Below, piece by piece: positions 20,567 through 30,222 of a DNA stretch of 64,000 nucleotides. The DNA lies in assembly GCF_021404405.1 (NCBI RefSeq), contig NZ_JABFTV010000005.1, positions 62,001 to 126,000 on the forward strand, read 5' to 3'. Made by a program: the position numbers and the translations under genes. Below the pieces are notes generated by a model. It saw only the letters and a list, made by a program, of their open reading frames with translations, ran no database searches and had not been told where the DNA came from. The stretch is from Billgrantia aerodenitrificans. Lineage in GTDB: Bacteria > Pseudomonadota > Gammaproteobacteria > Pseudomonadales > Halomonadaceae. Position 1 is the stretch's first letter; each line of letters begins with the position of its first letter.

Positions 20567-20595
20567 CGAAGTTTCCTGTACGATGGGAGCGCGCC

Positions 20596-20626
20596 TTGGC
20601 GCCGTGCATGGGCGTGGCGTTATAAT
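20596..20626 (+). promoter_or_regulatory. glnS promoter
   Basis: -10 TATAAT (20621-20626) with -35 TTGGCG (20596-20601) and a 19-base spacer. The start would be about 90 bases before glnS, leaving a substantial leader. Confidence 0.6.
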
Positions 20627-20721
20627 AGCCGTTTTGCATCGATGCGCGAAGCGTGTCGGGTTCATCGACATTCGGGGCCCCACCCAGACTCGCGATCCAA
20701 CCAGAGGTTTGCCGCAACAAC

Positions 20722-22401
20722 ATGACCACCGAAAACGCCAGTGCGCCGAATTTCATCCGCAACCAGATCCGCGACGAGATCGAGGCAGGTCGTGCCGACA
20801 AGGTCGTCACCCGCTTCCCGCCGGAGCCCAACGGTTTCCTGCACGTGGGGCACGCCAAGTCCATCTGTCTCAACTTCGGCCTGGCCGAGCAGTTCGGTGG
20901 GGACTGTCATCTGCGCTTCGACGACACCAACCCGGCCAAGGAAGAGCAAGCCTACATCGACGCCATCAAGGAGGACGTCAGCTGGCTCGGTTTCGAGTGG
21001 GCGGGTGCGGTGCGCTACGCCTCCGATTGCTTCGATCAGCTCTACGCCTGGGCGCAGCATCTGATTCGCGAGGACAAGGCCTACGTGGACGACCTCTCGC
21101 CCGACGAGATCCGCGAATACCGCGGCACGCTGACCGCGCCGGGCCGTCCGAGCCCCTGGCGCGAGCGCAGCGTCGAGGAGAACCTCGACCTGCTCGAGCG
21201 CATGCGGGCCGGCGAGTTCAACGAGGGCGAGAAGGTGCTGCGGGCCAAGATCGACATGGCCTCGCCCAACATCAACCTGCGCGACCCGATTCTCTACCGC
21301 ATTCGTCACGCCCACCACCACCAGACCGGCGATACCTGGAAGATCTACCCCTCCTACGATTTCGCCCATGGTCAGACGGATGCCATCGAGGGGGTGACGC
21401 ATTCCATCTGCACCCTCGAGTTCGAAGACCACCGCCCGCTCTACGAGTGGTTCCTCGACAACCTGCCGGTGCCGTGCAAGCCGCGCCAGATCGAGTTCGC
21501 GCGGCTCAACATGAACTACACCCTCACCTCCAAGCGCAAGCTCAAGCTGCTGGTGGACGAGGGCATCGTCGACGGCTGGGACGACCCGCGCATGCCGACC
21601 ATCTCCGGTATGCGTCGGCGCGGCTACACCCCGGCGTCGATCCGCAAGTTCTGCGAGATGATCGGCGTGACCCGCGCCGACGGCGGCCTGGTCGACATTG
21701 CCATGCTCTACCATGCCATCCGCTCGGATCTCGAGGACAACGCCCCGCGTGCCATGTGCGTGCTGAACCCGCTCAAGGTGGTGTTGACCAACGTGCCGGA
21801 GTCCCACGAGGAGGTCTACGAGGTGCCGGGCCATCCGGCCCGTGAGGACATGGCGCTGCGCCGTGTGCCTTTCACCCGCGAGCTCTACATCGACCGGGAC
21901 GACTTCATGGAGGAGCCGCCGAAGAAGTTCTTCCGTCTGGCGCCGGGCCAGGAGGTGCGTCTACGCAACTCCTACGTGATCCGCTGCGACGAGGTGGTGA
22001 AGGACGCCAGCGACGAGATCGTGGAACTGCGCTGCTCGGTGGATTTCGACACCCTGGGCAAGAACCCCGAAGGGCGCAAGGTCAAGGGCGTGATCCACTG
22101 GGTCAGCGCCAGCCATGCGGTACCGATGGAGGTGCGTCTCTACGACAACCTGTTCCTGGTCGAGCAGCCGGACAAGGACAAGGACGCCGACTTCCTCGAG
22201 CATCTCAACCCCGAGTCGTTGCAGGTCTGTCAGGCCATGGGCGAGCCGAGCCTGGCCGATGCCGCTCCCGAGTCGCGTTATCAGTTCGAGCGGGTGGGTT
22301 ATTTCTGTGCCGACCGTCATGCCTGTCGCGACGGCAAGCTGGTGTTCAACCGCACCGTCGGGCTGAAGGACAGTTGGGCAAAGATACAGAAGAAGGGCTG
22401 A
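20722..22401 (+). CDS. glnS: glutamine-tRNA ligase
   Basis: A 559-residue class I aminoacyl-tRNA synthetase that charges tRNA-Gln. It has the HIGH-type motif [15 protein letters not shown] (around residues 33-47), the dinucleotide-fold FDDTNPAKE, and the KMSKS equivalent LTSKRKL, then two anticodon-binding beta-barrels. The ATG at 20722 gives the conserved start; AGAGG lies rather far upstream (14-19 bases), and in-frame upstream codons would add a non-conserved stretch. It is one base from cysS, so the two form an operon. Confidence 0.98.
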   Translation: MTTENASAPNFIRNQIRDEIEAGRADKVVTRFPPEPNGFLHVGHAKSICLNFGLAEQFGGDCHLRFDDTNPAKEEQAYIDAIKEDVSWLGFEWAGAVRYASDCFDQLYAWAQHLIREDKAYVDDLSPDEIREYRGTLTAPGRPSPWRERSVEENLDLLERMRAGEFNEGEKVLRAKIDMASPNINLRDPILYRIRHAHHHQTGDTWKIYPSYDFAHGQTDAIEGVTHSICTLEFEDHRPLYEWFLDNLPVPCKPRQIEFARLNMNYTLTSKRKLKLLVDEGIVDGWDDPRMPTISGMRRRGYTPASIRKFCEMIGVTRADGGLVDIAMLYHAIRSDLEDNAPRAMCVLNPLKVVLTNVPESHEEVYEVPGHPAREDMALRRVPFTRELYIDRDDFMEEPPKKFFRLAPGQEVRLRNSYVIRCDEVVKDASDEIVELRCSVDFDTLGKNPEGRKVKGVIHWVSASHAVPMEVRLYDNLFLVEQPDKDKDADFLEHLNPESLQVCQAMGEPSLADAAPESRYQFERVGYFCADRHACRDGKLVFNRTVGLKDSWAKIQKKG

Positions 22402-22402
22402 C

Positions 22403-23809
22403 ATGCAGATCTACAACACGCTGACCCGCCGCAAGGAGCCATTCACCCCGATCGAGCCGGGCAAGGTGCGCATGTACGTCTGCGGCATGACCGTGTACGA
22501 CTACTGCCACCTGGGCCACGCCCGGGTGATGGTGGCGTTCGACGTGGTCACACGCTATCTGCGATGGCGTGACTTCGACGTCACCTACGTGCGCAACATC
22601 ACCGACATCGACGACAAGATCCTCAAGCGGGCCGACGAGAACGGCGAGACCATCGCCTCGCTCACTGAGCGCATGATCGCCGCCATGCACGAGGACGAGG
22701 CGCGCCTCGGCGTGCTGCGACCCGACCGCGAGCCGCGGGCCACCGGCCACGTGAGCGAGATCATCGCCATGGTCGAGACCCTCATCGACAAGGGCTACGC
22801 CTATCCGGCCGCCAACGGCGATGTCTACTACCGGGTACGCAAGTTCGAGGGCTACGGCAAGCTCAACAACCGCAATCTCGACGAGATGCGCGCCGGCGCC
22901 CGGGTCGAGGTCGACGAGCACAAGGAGGACCCCCTCGACTTCGTGCTGTGGAAGGCCGCCAAGCCGGGCGAGGCGAGCTGGCCTTCGCCCTGGGGCGAGG
23001 GGCGGCCCGGTTGGCACATCGAGTGCTCGGCGATGTCCACCTGCTGCCTGGGGGATACCTTCGACATCCACGGTGGCGGCCCGGACCTGACCTTTCCGCA
23101 TCACGAGAACGAGATCGCCCAGAGCGAGGCCGCCACCGGCAAGCCTTACGTGAACACCTGGATGCACGCCGGGGCGGTGCGGGTGAATCAGGAGAAGATG
23201 TCCAAGTCGCTGGGCAATTTCTTCACCATCCGCGAGGTGCTCGAGGTCCACGACCCGGAAGTGGTGCGCTACCTGCTGGTGGCCAGCCACTACCGCAGCC
23301 CGATCAACTACGCCCCTGAGTCGCTGGGTGAGGCGCGCAAGTCGCTGGAGCGCTTCTACACCGCGCTCGAGGGGATGGAGGCTCTCGGCGGCGCCGATGC
23401 GTATGGCGTGAGCGACGGCCGCTTCGCCGAGCGTTTCACCGCCGCCATGGACGACGACTTCAACACCCCGGAAGCGCTGTCGGTGCTGTTCGAACTGGTG
23501 CGCGAGCTGAACCGTGCCAAGAAGGAAGCGCCCGGAGAGGCGCCGGCACTGGCCGCCGAGCTGCGTCGCCTGGGTGGCGTGCTGGGGCTGTTCGAACAGT
23601 CGCCGCAGGCCTTCCTCAAGGGTAACCAGGCGGAGCTGCCGCTGACCGAGGCGGAGATCGAGGCGCGTATCGCCCAGCGGGCCGCGGCCAAGCAGGCCAG
23701 AGACTTCGCTGCGGCCGATGCCATTCGTGACGAGCTCGCCACACTCGGTATCGTGCTCAAGGATTCCCGCGAGGGAACGAGCTGGGTCTTCGAACGGCCC
23801 GACGAGTAG
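22403..23809 (+). CDS. cysS: cysteine-tRNA ligase
   Basis: A 468-residue class I synthetase for cysteine. It shows the zinc ligand and HIGH region ([18 protein letters not shown]), further zinc ligands (IECSAMS and the HHENE region), and the KMSKSLGN loop. The C-terminal DALR/anticodon region ends in the usual [10 protein letters not shown]. The ATG directly follows the glnS stop. A compact terminator follows. Confidence 0.98.
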   Translation: MQIYNTLTRRKEPFTPIEPGKVRMYVCGMTVYDYCHLGHARVMVAFDVVTRYLRWRDFDVTYVRNITDIDDKILKRADENGETIASLTERMIAAMHEDEARLGVLRPDREPRATGHVSEIIAMVETLIDKGYAYPAANGDVYYRVRKFEGYGKLNNRNLDEMRAGARVEVDEHKEDPLDFVLWKAAKPGEASWPSPWGEGRPGWHIECSAMSTCCLGDTFDIHGGGPDLTFPHHENEIAQSEAATGKPYVNTWMHAGAVRVNQEKMSKSLGNFFTIREVLEVHDPEVVRYLLVASHYRSPINYAPESLGEARKSLERFYTALEGMEALGGADAYGVSDGRFAERFTAAMDDDFNTPEALSVLFELVRELNRAKKEAPGEAPALAAELRRLGGVLGLFEQSPQAFLKGNQAELPLTEAEIEARIAQRAAAKQARDFAAADAIRDELATLGIVLKDSREGTSWVFERPDE

Positions 23810-23834
23810 CGGGCCTCTCACCTGCGGTACCTAG

Positions 23835-23864
23835 CGCCCGGCCCTTGGCCGGGCGTTGTCGTTT
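23835..23864 (+). terminator. terminator of glnS-cysS
   Basis: A perfect 9-bp stem (23835-23843 with 23847-23855), 3-nt loop, then TTGTCGTTTC. It touches the stop of the convergent DUF1853 gene. Confidence 0.75.
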
Positions 23865-24856
23865 CAGAGGGTGGTGCGAGGGTAGGGCGGCAACGGTATC
23901 TGCAGCGGCCAGCTGTCGTCGACGACGAAGAGCCTGCGGTGATTCAGCGCCGGATGCGCCGGTTCCATCAGCGCAATCTGCATCGGCGAGGCGGGCCGTG
24001 AGAAGTGCTGCGCCAAGCGCGCCTCGACGTCACGCAACGGCAGAAAGGCTTCATCCCGCGGCAGAGCCAGCCAGTGTGGTTTGACCAGCCAGGCGGCGCG
24101 GGTGTCTCGCCTCAGGCCGTCGCGCAGCCGCGGCCAGTCGCGCCAGTGGAGCCATTCGCCACGCAGGTGTTCGGTCGTTGCCTCGTGCGGAGCCGGCAAC
24201 GACAGGTGCCAAGGGTAGAACAGCACCCCGGGCATCGCCAGTTGGCGTCTGATCGTCTCTGCCTGCGCGGGGCCGACGTCGCGAGGCTGGGTATGCTGCT
24301 GGATGGCCAGGCGGGCTTCGGCGTGCTCGGTCAGGCGCAATTGATGGCGGTCCAGATGCTCGCGCTTGGTGGCCAGGCTGTCGGCGCCGCCGGGGCCGAT
24401 CCAGCGCGCCTGATCGTCGCTCGGCCCGGGCCCTTGCGGCAGGCCCAGGTAGAACTTGATGGCCACTTCGAGGTGGATGAAAGTGGGGTCGTGGCGGCGG
24501 CGATAGAGCAGGTCGAGCTCGCCCAGGGTGCGTTTGCCCTGGTGAATCCTAAGGTTGCTGGCGAGCAGGCGAGTGCCCGGTGCGGTGTCGAGCAGGAATT
24601 GCCACAGGCGCTCGTGATAGTGCCCCATGCGGCCGTCGACGGTACTGCCTGCCCGGCGCTCCAGCCCCTCGGGGTTGGCCTCCAGCTCGTCGAGGTAGGC
24701 CCACAGACGCTCATCCTGTTCGAGGCCGAAGTCGGCGCGGGTTGGACGTCCGGGCCAGGGCATGGCGATCAGGTCCGGCGCCAGGACGATCCAGGCCAGA
24801 TCGCGTACCAGGGGGTGATGGCAACGGGCGAGTAGGGCGGTACCGTCGGCATCCAT
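23864..24856 (-). CDS. DUF1853 family protein
   Basis: A 330-residue protein of the uncharacterised DUF1853 family, soluble, with no signal peptide. A central segment, GELDLLYRR followed by FIHLEVAIKFYLG (Asp115, Glu130, Lys134), looks like the acidic/lysine core of PD-(D/E)XK nuclease folds, although the Glu-Lys spacing is wider than the usual E-x-K. I chose ATG 24856, which follows GGAG; a GTG 45 bases upstream is in frame but would run into the divergent promoter. It is convergent with cysS and divergent from the osmolyte transporter, with no functional partner. Confidence 0.82.
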   Translation of the reverse strand: MDADGTALLARCHHPLVRDLAWIVLAPDLIAMPWPGRPTRADFGLEQDERLWAYLDELEANPEGLERRAGSTVDGRMGHYHERLWQFLLDTAPGTRLLASNLRIHQGKRTLGELDLLYRRRHDPTFIHLEVAIKFYLGLPQGPGPSDDQARWIGPGGADSLATKREHLDRHQLRLTEHAEARLAIQQHTQPRDVGPAQAETIRRQLAMPGVLFYPWHLSLPAPHEATTEHLRGEWLHWRDWPRLRDGLRRDTRAAWLVKPHWLALPRDEAFLPLRDVEARLAQHFSRPASPMQIALMEPAHPALNHRRLFVVDDSWPLQIPLPPYPRTTL

Positions 24857-24881
24857 AGGGAGCTCCGCGTTGAGAACGGGT

Positions 24882-24911
24882 CTGACAGTCAAACTGTACA
24901 CGCCTTATACT
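24882..24911 (+). promoter_or_regulatory. promoter and palindrome upstream of the osmoprotectant operon
   Basis: -35 CTGACA (24882-24887), 18-base spacer, -10 TATACT (24906-24911). A perfect inverted repeat ACAGT-CAA-ACTGT (24885-24897) overlaps the -35 and spacer and could be an operator. Confidence 0.6.
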
Positions 24912-24936
24912 CTACCGACATACCCATAGGATGGTG

Positions 24937-25851
24937 ATGATCATGAAACGCTACTTGTCTGTGGCGGCCGTGACGGCCGGCTCCCTGCTCTTCGCCGCTG
25001 GCGTACATGCCGGTGATCCAGTCACGGTATCTTCCAAGATCGATACCGAAGGCTCGGTGCTGGGGCAGCTGATCATTCAGCGCCTGGAGCAGGGCGGCGT
25101 CCCCACTGAGGACAGGCTGCAGCTCGGGGCCACCAGCATCGTCCGCCAGGCGTTGTTGAACGGTGAGATCGACCTCTACCCCGAGTACACCGGCAACGGG
25201 GCCTTCTTCTTCGACATGACCGACAGCGATGTCTGGCACGATGCCGGGAGCGCCTTCGAGACGGTGCGCGATCGAGACGCCGAGAACGGCCTGGTGTGGC
25301 TGACGCCGGCCCAGGCGAACAATACCTGGGCCATGAGCGTACGTGGCGATCTGGCTCGGGAGCACGGCCTCGAGACGCTCGAGGATCTGGCCGAGTATCT
25401 CGATGGCGGCGGTGAGTTCAAGTTCGCCGCCAGCGCCGAATTCGTCGAGTCCGAACAGGCGTTGCCGGCGTTTCAGCAGGCCTATGGCTTCGAGCTGAGC
25501 GGCGATCAGCTACTGGTGCTCTCCGGCGGCAATACAGCTGCCACCATGCGTGCCGCCGCCCAGCAGACCAGCGGGGTGAATGCCGCCATGACCTACGGTA
25601 CCGACGGCGGGCTCAACGCGCTCGACCTGGTGGTACTGGAGGATACGTTCGGCGTTCAGCCGGTGTATCAGCCGGCGCCGGTGGTGCGGGAGGAAGTGCT
25701 CGATGCCTATCCGCAGATCGCCGAGCTGCTCGAGCCACTGTTCGAGTCACTCGATCTGGAAACTCTGCAGGAGCTCAATGCCAAGGTGGCGGTGGAGGGG
25801 CTCGACCCGCGCCAGGTCGCCGAGGAGTATCTGGCCGAGCTGCAGGACTGA
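24937..25851 (+). CDS. osmF: osmoprotectant ABC transporter, periplasmic binding protein (OsmF/YehZ type)
   Basis: About 304 residues: an N-terminal signal peptide (KRYLSVAAV to VHAG) and an OpuAC-type glycine-betaine/choline binding domain with the segments DTEGSVLGQL, EIDLYPEYTGNG and TYGTDGGL typical of YehZ/OpuC binding proteins. It captures a quaternary ammonium osmolyte and hands it to the permeases downstream. Several ATGs are stacked (24931, 24937, 24943); AGG at 24928-24930 best fits 24937. It is the first gene of a four-gene operon in the same order as E. coli yehZYXW. Confidence 0.9.
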   Translation: MIMKRYLSVAAVTAGSLLFAAGVHAGDPVTVSSKIDTEGSVLGQLIIQRLEQGGVPTEDRLQLGATSIVRQALLNGEIDLYPEYTGNGAFFFDMTDSDVWHDAGSAFETVRDRDAENGLVWLTPAQANNTWAMSVRGDLAREHGLETLEDLAEYLDGGGEFKFAASAEFVESEQALPAFQQAYGFELSGDQLLVLSGGNTAATMRAAAQQTSGVNAAMTYGTDGGLNALDLVVLEDTFGVQPVYQPAPVVREEVLDAYPQIAELLEPLFESLDLETLQELNAKVAVEGLDPRQVAEEYLAELQD

Positions 25852-25854
25852 GGC

Positions 25855-27021
25855 GTGGACGAGGCCAGGCAATCTCCCAACTGGGTTCTGGCGAGCCTGA
25901 TGCTGGCCGCGACAGTGGCCTGGCTGACGCTGGATGCCGTCAGCGTCGCGCCCAACCGGATCGTGCCGGGCACTCCCTACGCCGCGCTGGAGGTCATGGG
26001 GGGCTGGCCGGCGCTGCTGATGGCCGTGCCCATGCTCGCCGTGGTGGTATTGGCCTGGAGGCCTCACCGCAAGGGGCTGACGCTCTCTCTGGGCGTGGTG
26101 ATGGCCCTGTTGGCGCTCCTGCCGCTGTGGCTCTCGGCGGCAACGGCGGTGCTGGTGGACCCGGAGATGCCCCAGGCGCGCGTGGGCATCGGCAGTGCGC
26201 TGTGGCTGTTGATCTTTCTTTTGCTGCTGGTGCTGATCGAGCTGCGCACCCGGCTCGGCATGTCGCGGGCGCTGGGCTGGATGCTGCTGGTACCGATGCT
26301 GCTCGGCTGGTGGCTGGCGCTCTCGCTGTGGCTGGAACCGCTGGCACTGCTGCGTGAATACCACGCCCGCAGCGACCAGTTTGCCAGCGCCGTTCGAATC
26401 CACCTCGTGCTGGTCGGGGCGGCGGTGGGGGCCAGCCTGGTGATGGCGTCTCTATTGGTGCTGGCCATGCGCCGTCACACCGGCGTGCGCCGTGTCGGCT
26501 TCGGCGTGCTCAATTTTCTCCAGACCATTCCCAGCCTGGCTCTGTTCGGCCTGCTGCTGGCCCCGCTTGCCTGGCTCGGCTCGCGTGTCGATTGGCTGGG
26601 TGGGCTGGGGGTCAGCGGAATCGGCTGGGCGCCGGCCTTCCTGGCGCTGCTGGGCTATAGCCTGCTGCCGATGGTGCGCAACATCTTCGTCGCCCTCGAA
26701 GAGGTGGACCCGGCGGTGATCGAGTCCGCCCGTGGCATGGGCATGGCCCGACGTCAGGTGTTCCTGCAGGTGCGCCTGCCGTTGGCGCTGCCGGTGGTGC
26801 TGGAGGGCATACGTATCACCACCGTCCAGGCCATCGGCCTGACGGCGGTGGCGGCGCTGATCGGTGCCGGCGGGCTCGGCACCTTCATTTTCCAGGGGCT
26901 GGGGCAGGCGGCCATGGACATGGTATTGCTCGGCGCCTTGCCCATCATCGGCCTGGCCCTGATCGCCGATGCCTTGCTCGGCGCCTTGAGTGAACGTCTT
27001 CGCCCGGGAGGGGCTGCATGA
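25855..27021 (+). CDS. yehY: osmoprotectant ABC transporter permease (YehY type)
   Basis: A 388-residue inner-membrane permease. An extra N-terminal half has about five helices. The C-terminal BPD-type permease domain carries the EAA-like loop EEVDPAVIESARGMGMARRQVFLQVRLP that contacts the ATPase. The large N-terminal extension distinguishes YehY from the short partner permease. GTG 25855 starts three bases after the binding-protein stop. It overlaps the ATPase by ATGA. Confidence 0.9.
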   Translation: MDEARQSPNWVLASLMLAATVAWLTLDAVSVAPNRIVPGTPYAALEVMGGWPALLMAVPMLAVVVLAWRPHRKGLTLSLGVVMALLALLPLWLSAATAVLVDPEMPQARVGIGSALWLLIFLLLLVLIELRTRLGMSRALGWMLLVPMLLGWWLALSLWLEPLALLREYHARSDQFASAVRIHLVLVGAAVGASLVMASLLVLAMRRHTGVRRVGFGVLNFLQTIPSLALFGLLLAPLAWLGSRVDWLGGLGVSGIGWAPAFLALLGYSLLPMVRNIFVALEEVDPAVIESARGMGMARRQVFLQVRLPLALPVVLEGIRITTVQAIGLTAVAALIGAGGLGTFIFQGLGQAAMDMVLLGALPIIGLALIADALLGALSERLRPGGAA

Positions 27022-27959
27022 TCGAGTTGTTCGACGTAACCAAGCGCTTCGGCGACGAGACCGCCGTGGATGCCATCTCGCTGCGTGTCGAGAGGGGTGA
27101 ACTGTGTGCGCTGGTGGGTACCTCGGGTTGCGGCAAGTCGACCACCCTGCGCATGATCAACCGTCTGATCGAGCACGACGGCGGCGAAATTCATCTGGAT
27201 GGCCAGCCGGTCCGCGCTTTCGACGAGGTCGTTCTGCGCCGTCGCATCGGCTATGTCATCCAGAGTACCGGGCTGTTTCCCCACTGGACGGTGGCGCGCA
27301 ACATCGGTCTGGTGCCGCGCCTGCTGAAGTGGCCCAAGAGCAAGGTGCGCGACAGGGTGGAAGAGCTGATGCAGCTGCTGGGCCTGCCCGTGGCGGAGTT
27401 CGCCGACAAGTACCCCCGTCAGCTCTCCGGCGGCCAGGCGCAGCGTGTCGGCGTGGCCCGTGCCCTGGCCGCCGATCCGGACATCCTGCTGATGGACGAG
27501 CCCTTCGGCGCCCTGGACCCCATCACCCGGGCCACTCTGCAGGGCGAGATGCGCGAGCTGCAGGCGCGCCTGCACAAGACGGTGGTCTTCGTCACCCACG
27601 ACATGGACGAGGCGCTGGCGCTGGCCGACAGGCTGGTGGTGATGCACCAGGGACGGATAGTGCAGCAGGGCTCACCCGTCGATCTGCTGCGCGAGCCGGC
27701 CAATCCCTTCGTCGAGTCGCTGCTGGGCGGCATGGACCGCGGCCTGAAGGAGGCGGCGCTGATCCAGGTCAGCGAACACATGTTGCCGCTGGGGCCGCGG
27801 CTGCTGGCCAGCGAGCGGATTCCCTACGGCGCTTCATTGAGCCAGGCGCTGTCGGTCATGCTTTGGCACCGGGTCGATCGGCTGACGGTGGTCGATGAAG
27901 AGGACATTCCCATCGGTGAGCTGTCGCTGCGCCGCCTGCTCGGAGCCAAGGTGCCATGA
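27018..27959 (+). CDS. yehX: osmoprotectant ABC transporter ATP-binding protein (YehX type)
   Basis: A 313-residue ABC ATPase that powers osmolyte uptake. Walker A is GTSGCGKST, the signature is LSGGQAQRVGVARAL, Walker B is ILLMDEPFGALDP, and the H-loop is VTHDMDEAL. The C-terminal ~70 residues form a CBS-like tail, as in OpuCA/YehX, that may sense ionic strength. It overlaps both neighbours by 4 bases (ATGA), indicating tight translational coupling. Confidence 0.93.
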   Translation: MIELFDVTKRFGDETAVDAISLRVERGELCALVGTSGCGKSTTLRMINRLIEHDGGEIHLDGQPVRAFDEVVLRRRIGYVIQSTGLFPHWTVARNIGLVPRLLKWPKSKVRDRVEELMQLLGLPVAEFADKYPRQLSGGQAQRVGVARALAADPDILLMDEPFGALDPITRATLQGEMRELQARLHKTVVFVTHDMDEALALADRLVVMHQGRIVQQGSPVDLLREPANPFVESLLGGMDRGLKEAALIQVSEHMLPLGPRLLASERIPYGASLSQALSVMLWHRVDRLTVVDEEDIPIGELSLRRLLGAKVP

Positions 27960-28708
27960 GGTCGGCTACGTCGATGGCGACGCAGGTCCCGGCTCTGCAG
28001 CGGTGGTTGTCGCCCATCGTGTGGCTGACCGTGCTGTTGGTGCTGACCCTGGGCATGGGGCAGCTCGAGTGGCTGTTTCGTCTGATCGAGCCCGACCTGC
28101 GTCAGGTGATCTATCGCCGCGCCGATTTTCTCACCCTGCTGGGACAGCACGTGCTGGTGGTGGGCATCGCCTCGTTGCTGGCGGTGATCGTTGGGGTCGC
28201 CGCCGCCGTGGCAGTCACCCGCGAGTTCGGCAGGGACTTCCTGCCGCTGGTGTCACAGCTTGCCTCCATCGGCCAGACCTTTCCCCCCGTGGCCGTCCTG
28301 GCGCTCGCGGTGCCTGCGCTGGGTTTCGGCACGCTACCCATCATCGTTGCGCTGCTGCTGTATGGGTTGCTACCCATCGTGCGCAACACCCTGGCCGGAA
28401 TCGACAGCGTCGACCCGCAGGTGCATGAAGCGGCCCGCGCCATGGGCATGACTCCGTGGCAGGTGCTGCGCCAGGTGGAGCTACCGTTGGCCGCGCCCTT
28501 CATACTTGCCGGTATCCGCACTTCGGTGACCATCAATATCGCCACCGCGGCGCTGGGAACCACCGTCGGGGCGAGCAATCTGGGCGACCCGATCATCTCC
28601 GGCATCGTCAACGGCAATACCGCTTACATCGTCCAGGGGGCGGTGCTGATCGGTCTGTTGGCGCTGGCCGTGGACAGTCTGTTCGAGCGTTTGCAGCGGC
28701 GTGCCTAG
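27956..28708 (+). CDS. yehW: osmoprotectant ABC transporter permease (YehW type)
   Basis: A 250-residue permease with six or so helices and the coupling loop DSVDPQVHEAARAMGMTPWQVLRQVELP, nearly identical in pattern to the one in the larger permease; the two form a heterodimer. It is the last gene of the operon. No clear terminator follows; the next 289 bases hold the bkd regulatory region. Confidence 0.92.
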   Translation: MRSATSMATQVPALQRWLSPIVWLTVLLVLTLGMGQLEWLFRLIEPDLRQVIYRRADFLTLLGQHVLVVGIASLLAVIVGVAAAVAVTREFGRDFLPLVSQLASIGQTFPPVAVLALAVPALGFGTLPIIVALLLYGLLPIVRNTLAGIDSVDPQVHEAARAMGMTPWQVLRQVELPLAAPFILAGIRTSVTINIATAALGTTVGASNLGDPIISGIVNGNTAYIVQGAVLIGLLALAVDSLFERLQRRA

Positions 28709-28867
28709 AGAGCAGCTGATACACGTTAGGCACGGGCCTCTGCGCTCAGGCCGATATCTTGGCCGCCGGCGTACTCACGGAGTGTTCGGCTATGACGGGC
28801 TATTGCGATAGTGCATTCGTCGTAGAGAGGCGGCTTGTATAGCAAAATAGGTGCGTTTAGATTCATC

Positions 28868-28882
28868 TTACGTTAACGTCAA
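28868..28882 (+). promoter_or_regulatory. palindrome upstream of the bkd genes (LiuR-like site)
   Basis: A perfect 10-bp palindrome ACGTTAACGT (28870-28879) within TTACGTTAACGTCAA, 115-130 bases before E1alpha. It resembles the ACGTTAACGT-centred sites that I recall for the MerR-family regulator LiuR of branched-chain amino acid catabolism. No clear -35/-10 pair could be assigned around it. The rest of 28709-28997 shows no gene. Confidence 0.5.
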
Positions 28883-28997
28883 CTTTTCCAGCGTTGGCGA
28901 TCTGCTGGAGAGACCCTCTGGCAGACGGCTACATTAGAGTCAACACTGCCCTCACGAGGGGCGGCACTCCTCCTGCCATTACCCAAGGACCAGGAAG

Positions 28998-30221
28998 ATG
29001 ACAACAACATACGATGTCCACACGCCGAGCTTCATGACCGGCGACGAATTCCACATCCCCACCTTTCGACTGCTGCAGCAGGACGGCTCCCTGTGCGAAG
29101 GCGCCGAGGCGCCGCAGCTGGAGCGAGAAAAGGCGCTCAAGATCTATCGCGCCATGCTCGTCACCCGCGTGCTCGACGAGCGCATGATGGCGGCGCAGCG
29201 CCAGGGCCGGCTCTCCTTCTACATGCAGTGCACCGGGGAGGAGGCGGCGGTGATCGGCGCCACCGCAGCGCTCGACGATGCCGACATGATCATGGCCCAG
29301 TACCGCGAGCAGGGCGCACTGGTCTATCGCGGTTTCAGCTACGACGAGTTCATGAACCAGCTGTTCGGCAACGAGCTCGACTACGGCAAGGGCCGGCAGA
29401 TGCCGATCCACTACGGCTCACGCAAGCTGCACTACATGACGATCTCGTCGCCGCTGGCCACCCAGATTCCTCAGGCCACCGGCTACGCCTACGGTCAGAA
29501 GCTGGCCGGCGAGGGCCACTGCACGATCACTTTCTTTGGCGAAGGAGCGGCCTCGGAGGGGGATTTCCACGCCGCGCTGAACATGGCTTCGGTGCACAAG
29601 GTGCCCGTGATCTTCTTCTGCCGTAACAACGGCTACGCCATCTCGACGCCGGCCAGCGAGCAGTTTGCCGCCGACGGTATCGCGCCGCGGGCCTTCGGTT
29701 ACCGCATGCACGTGATTCGTGTCGACGGCAACGACGTGCTGGCGGTGTACCGCGCCACCCAGGAGGCGCGCAAGATCGCCGTGGAGCAGAATCAGCCGGT
29801 GCTGATCGAGGCCATGACCTACCGTCTGGCGGCTCATTCCTCATCCGACGACCCTTCGGGCTATCGTTCACGCAAGGAGGAGGAGGCCTGGCGCGAGAAG
29901 GATCCCATCCTGCGCATGCAGCGCTGGTTGATCGACTGCGGCTGGTGGAGCGAAGAGGAGGAAAAGGAGCATCAGGAGAGCCTGCGTCGCGAGGTGCTCG
30001 AAACCATGAAGCGTGCCGAGAAGCGTCCGCCGCCGCCGCTTGAAAGTCTGGTGACCGACGTCTACGCCGACGTCACGCCGGCGCTGCAGCGTCAGCTCGA
30101 TGCCCTCAAGACGCACATCCGCAAGCACCCCGAGGCCTACCCCAAGGGCGCCCGCTCGCTCGACCCCGACGTCAGGCCGGGTGGCGACCACAAAACCGGC
30201 GACGAGCAGGGAGGAGCCTGA
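28998..30221 (+). CDS. bkdA1: branched-chain 2-oxoacid dehydrogenase E1 alpha subunit
   Basis: The 407-residue thiamine-diphosphate-dependent E1 alpha subunit that decarboxylates the 2-oxo acids of Val, Leu and Ile. The ThDP/Mg segment ([13 protein letters not shown] to [11 protein letters not shown]) is complete. The loop [17 protein letters not shown] matches the loop that is serine-phosphorylated in the animal enzyme, and the C-terminal part ([19 protein letters not shown]) is strikingly like the mitochondrial E1 alpha. The ATG follows AGGAAG. It is the first gene of E1alpha-E1beta-E2; no E3 gene is present here. Confidence 0.95.
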   Translation: MTTTYDVHTPSFMTGDEFHIPTFRLLQQDGSLCEGAEAPQLEREKALKIYRAMLVTRVLDERMMAAQRQGRLSFYMQCTGEEAAVIGATAALDDADMIMAQYREQGALVYRGFSYDEFMNQLFGNELDYGKGRQMPIHYGSRKLHYMTISSPLATQIPQATGYAYGQKLAGEGHCTITFFGEGAASEGDFHAALNMASVHKVPVIFFCRNNGYAISTPASEQFAADGIAPRAFGYRMHVIRVDGNDVLAVYRATQEARKIAVEQNQPVLIEAMTYRLAAHSSSDDPSGYRSRKEEEAWREKDPILRMQRWLIDCGWWSEEEEKEHQESLRREVLETMKRAEKRPPPPLESLVTDVYADVTPALQRQLDALKTHIRKHPEAYPKGARSLDPDVRPGGDHKTGDEQGGA

Positions 30222-30222
30222 G

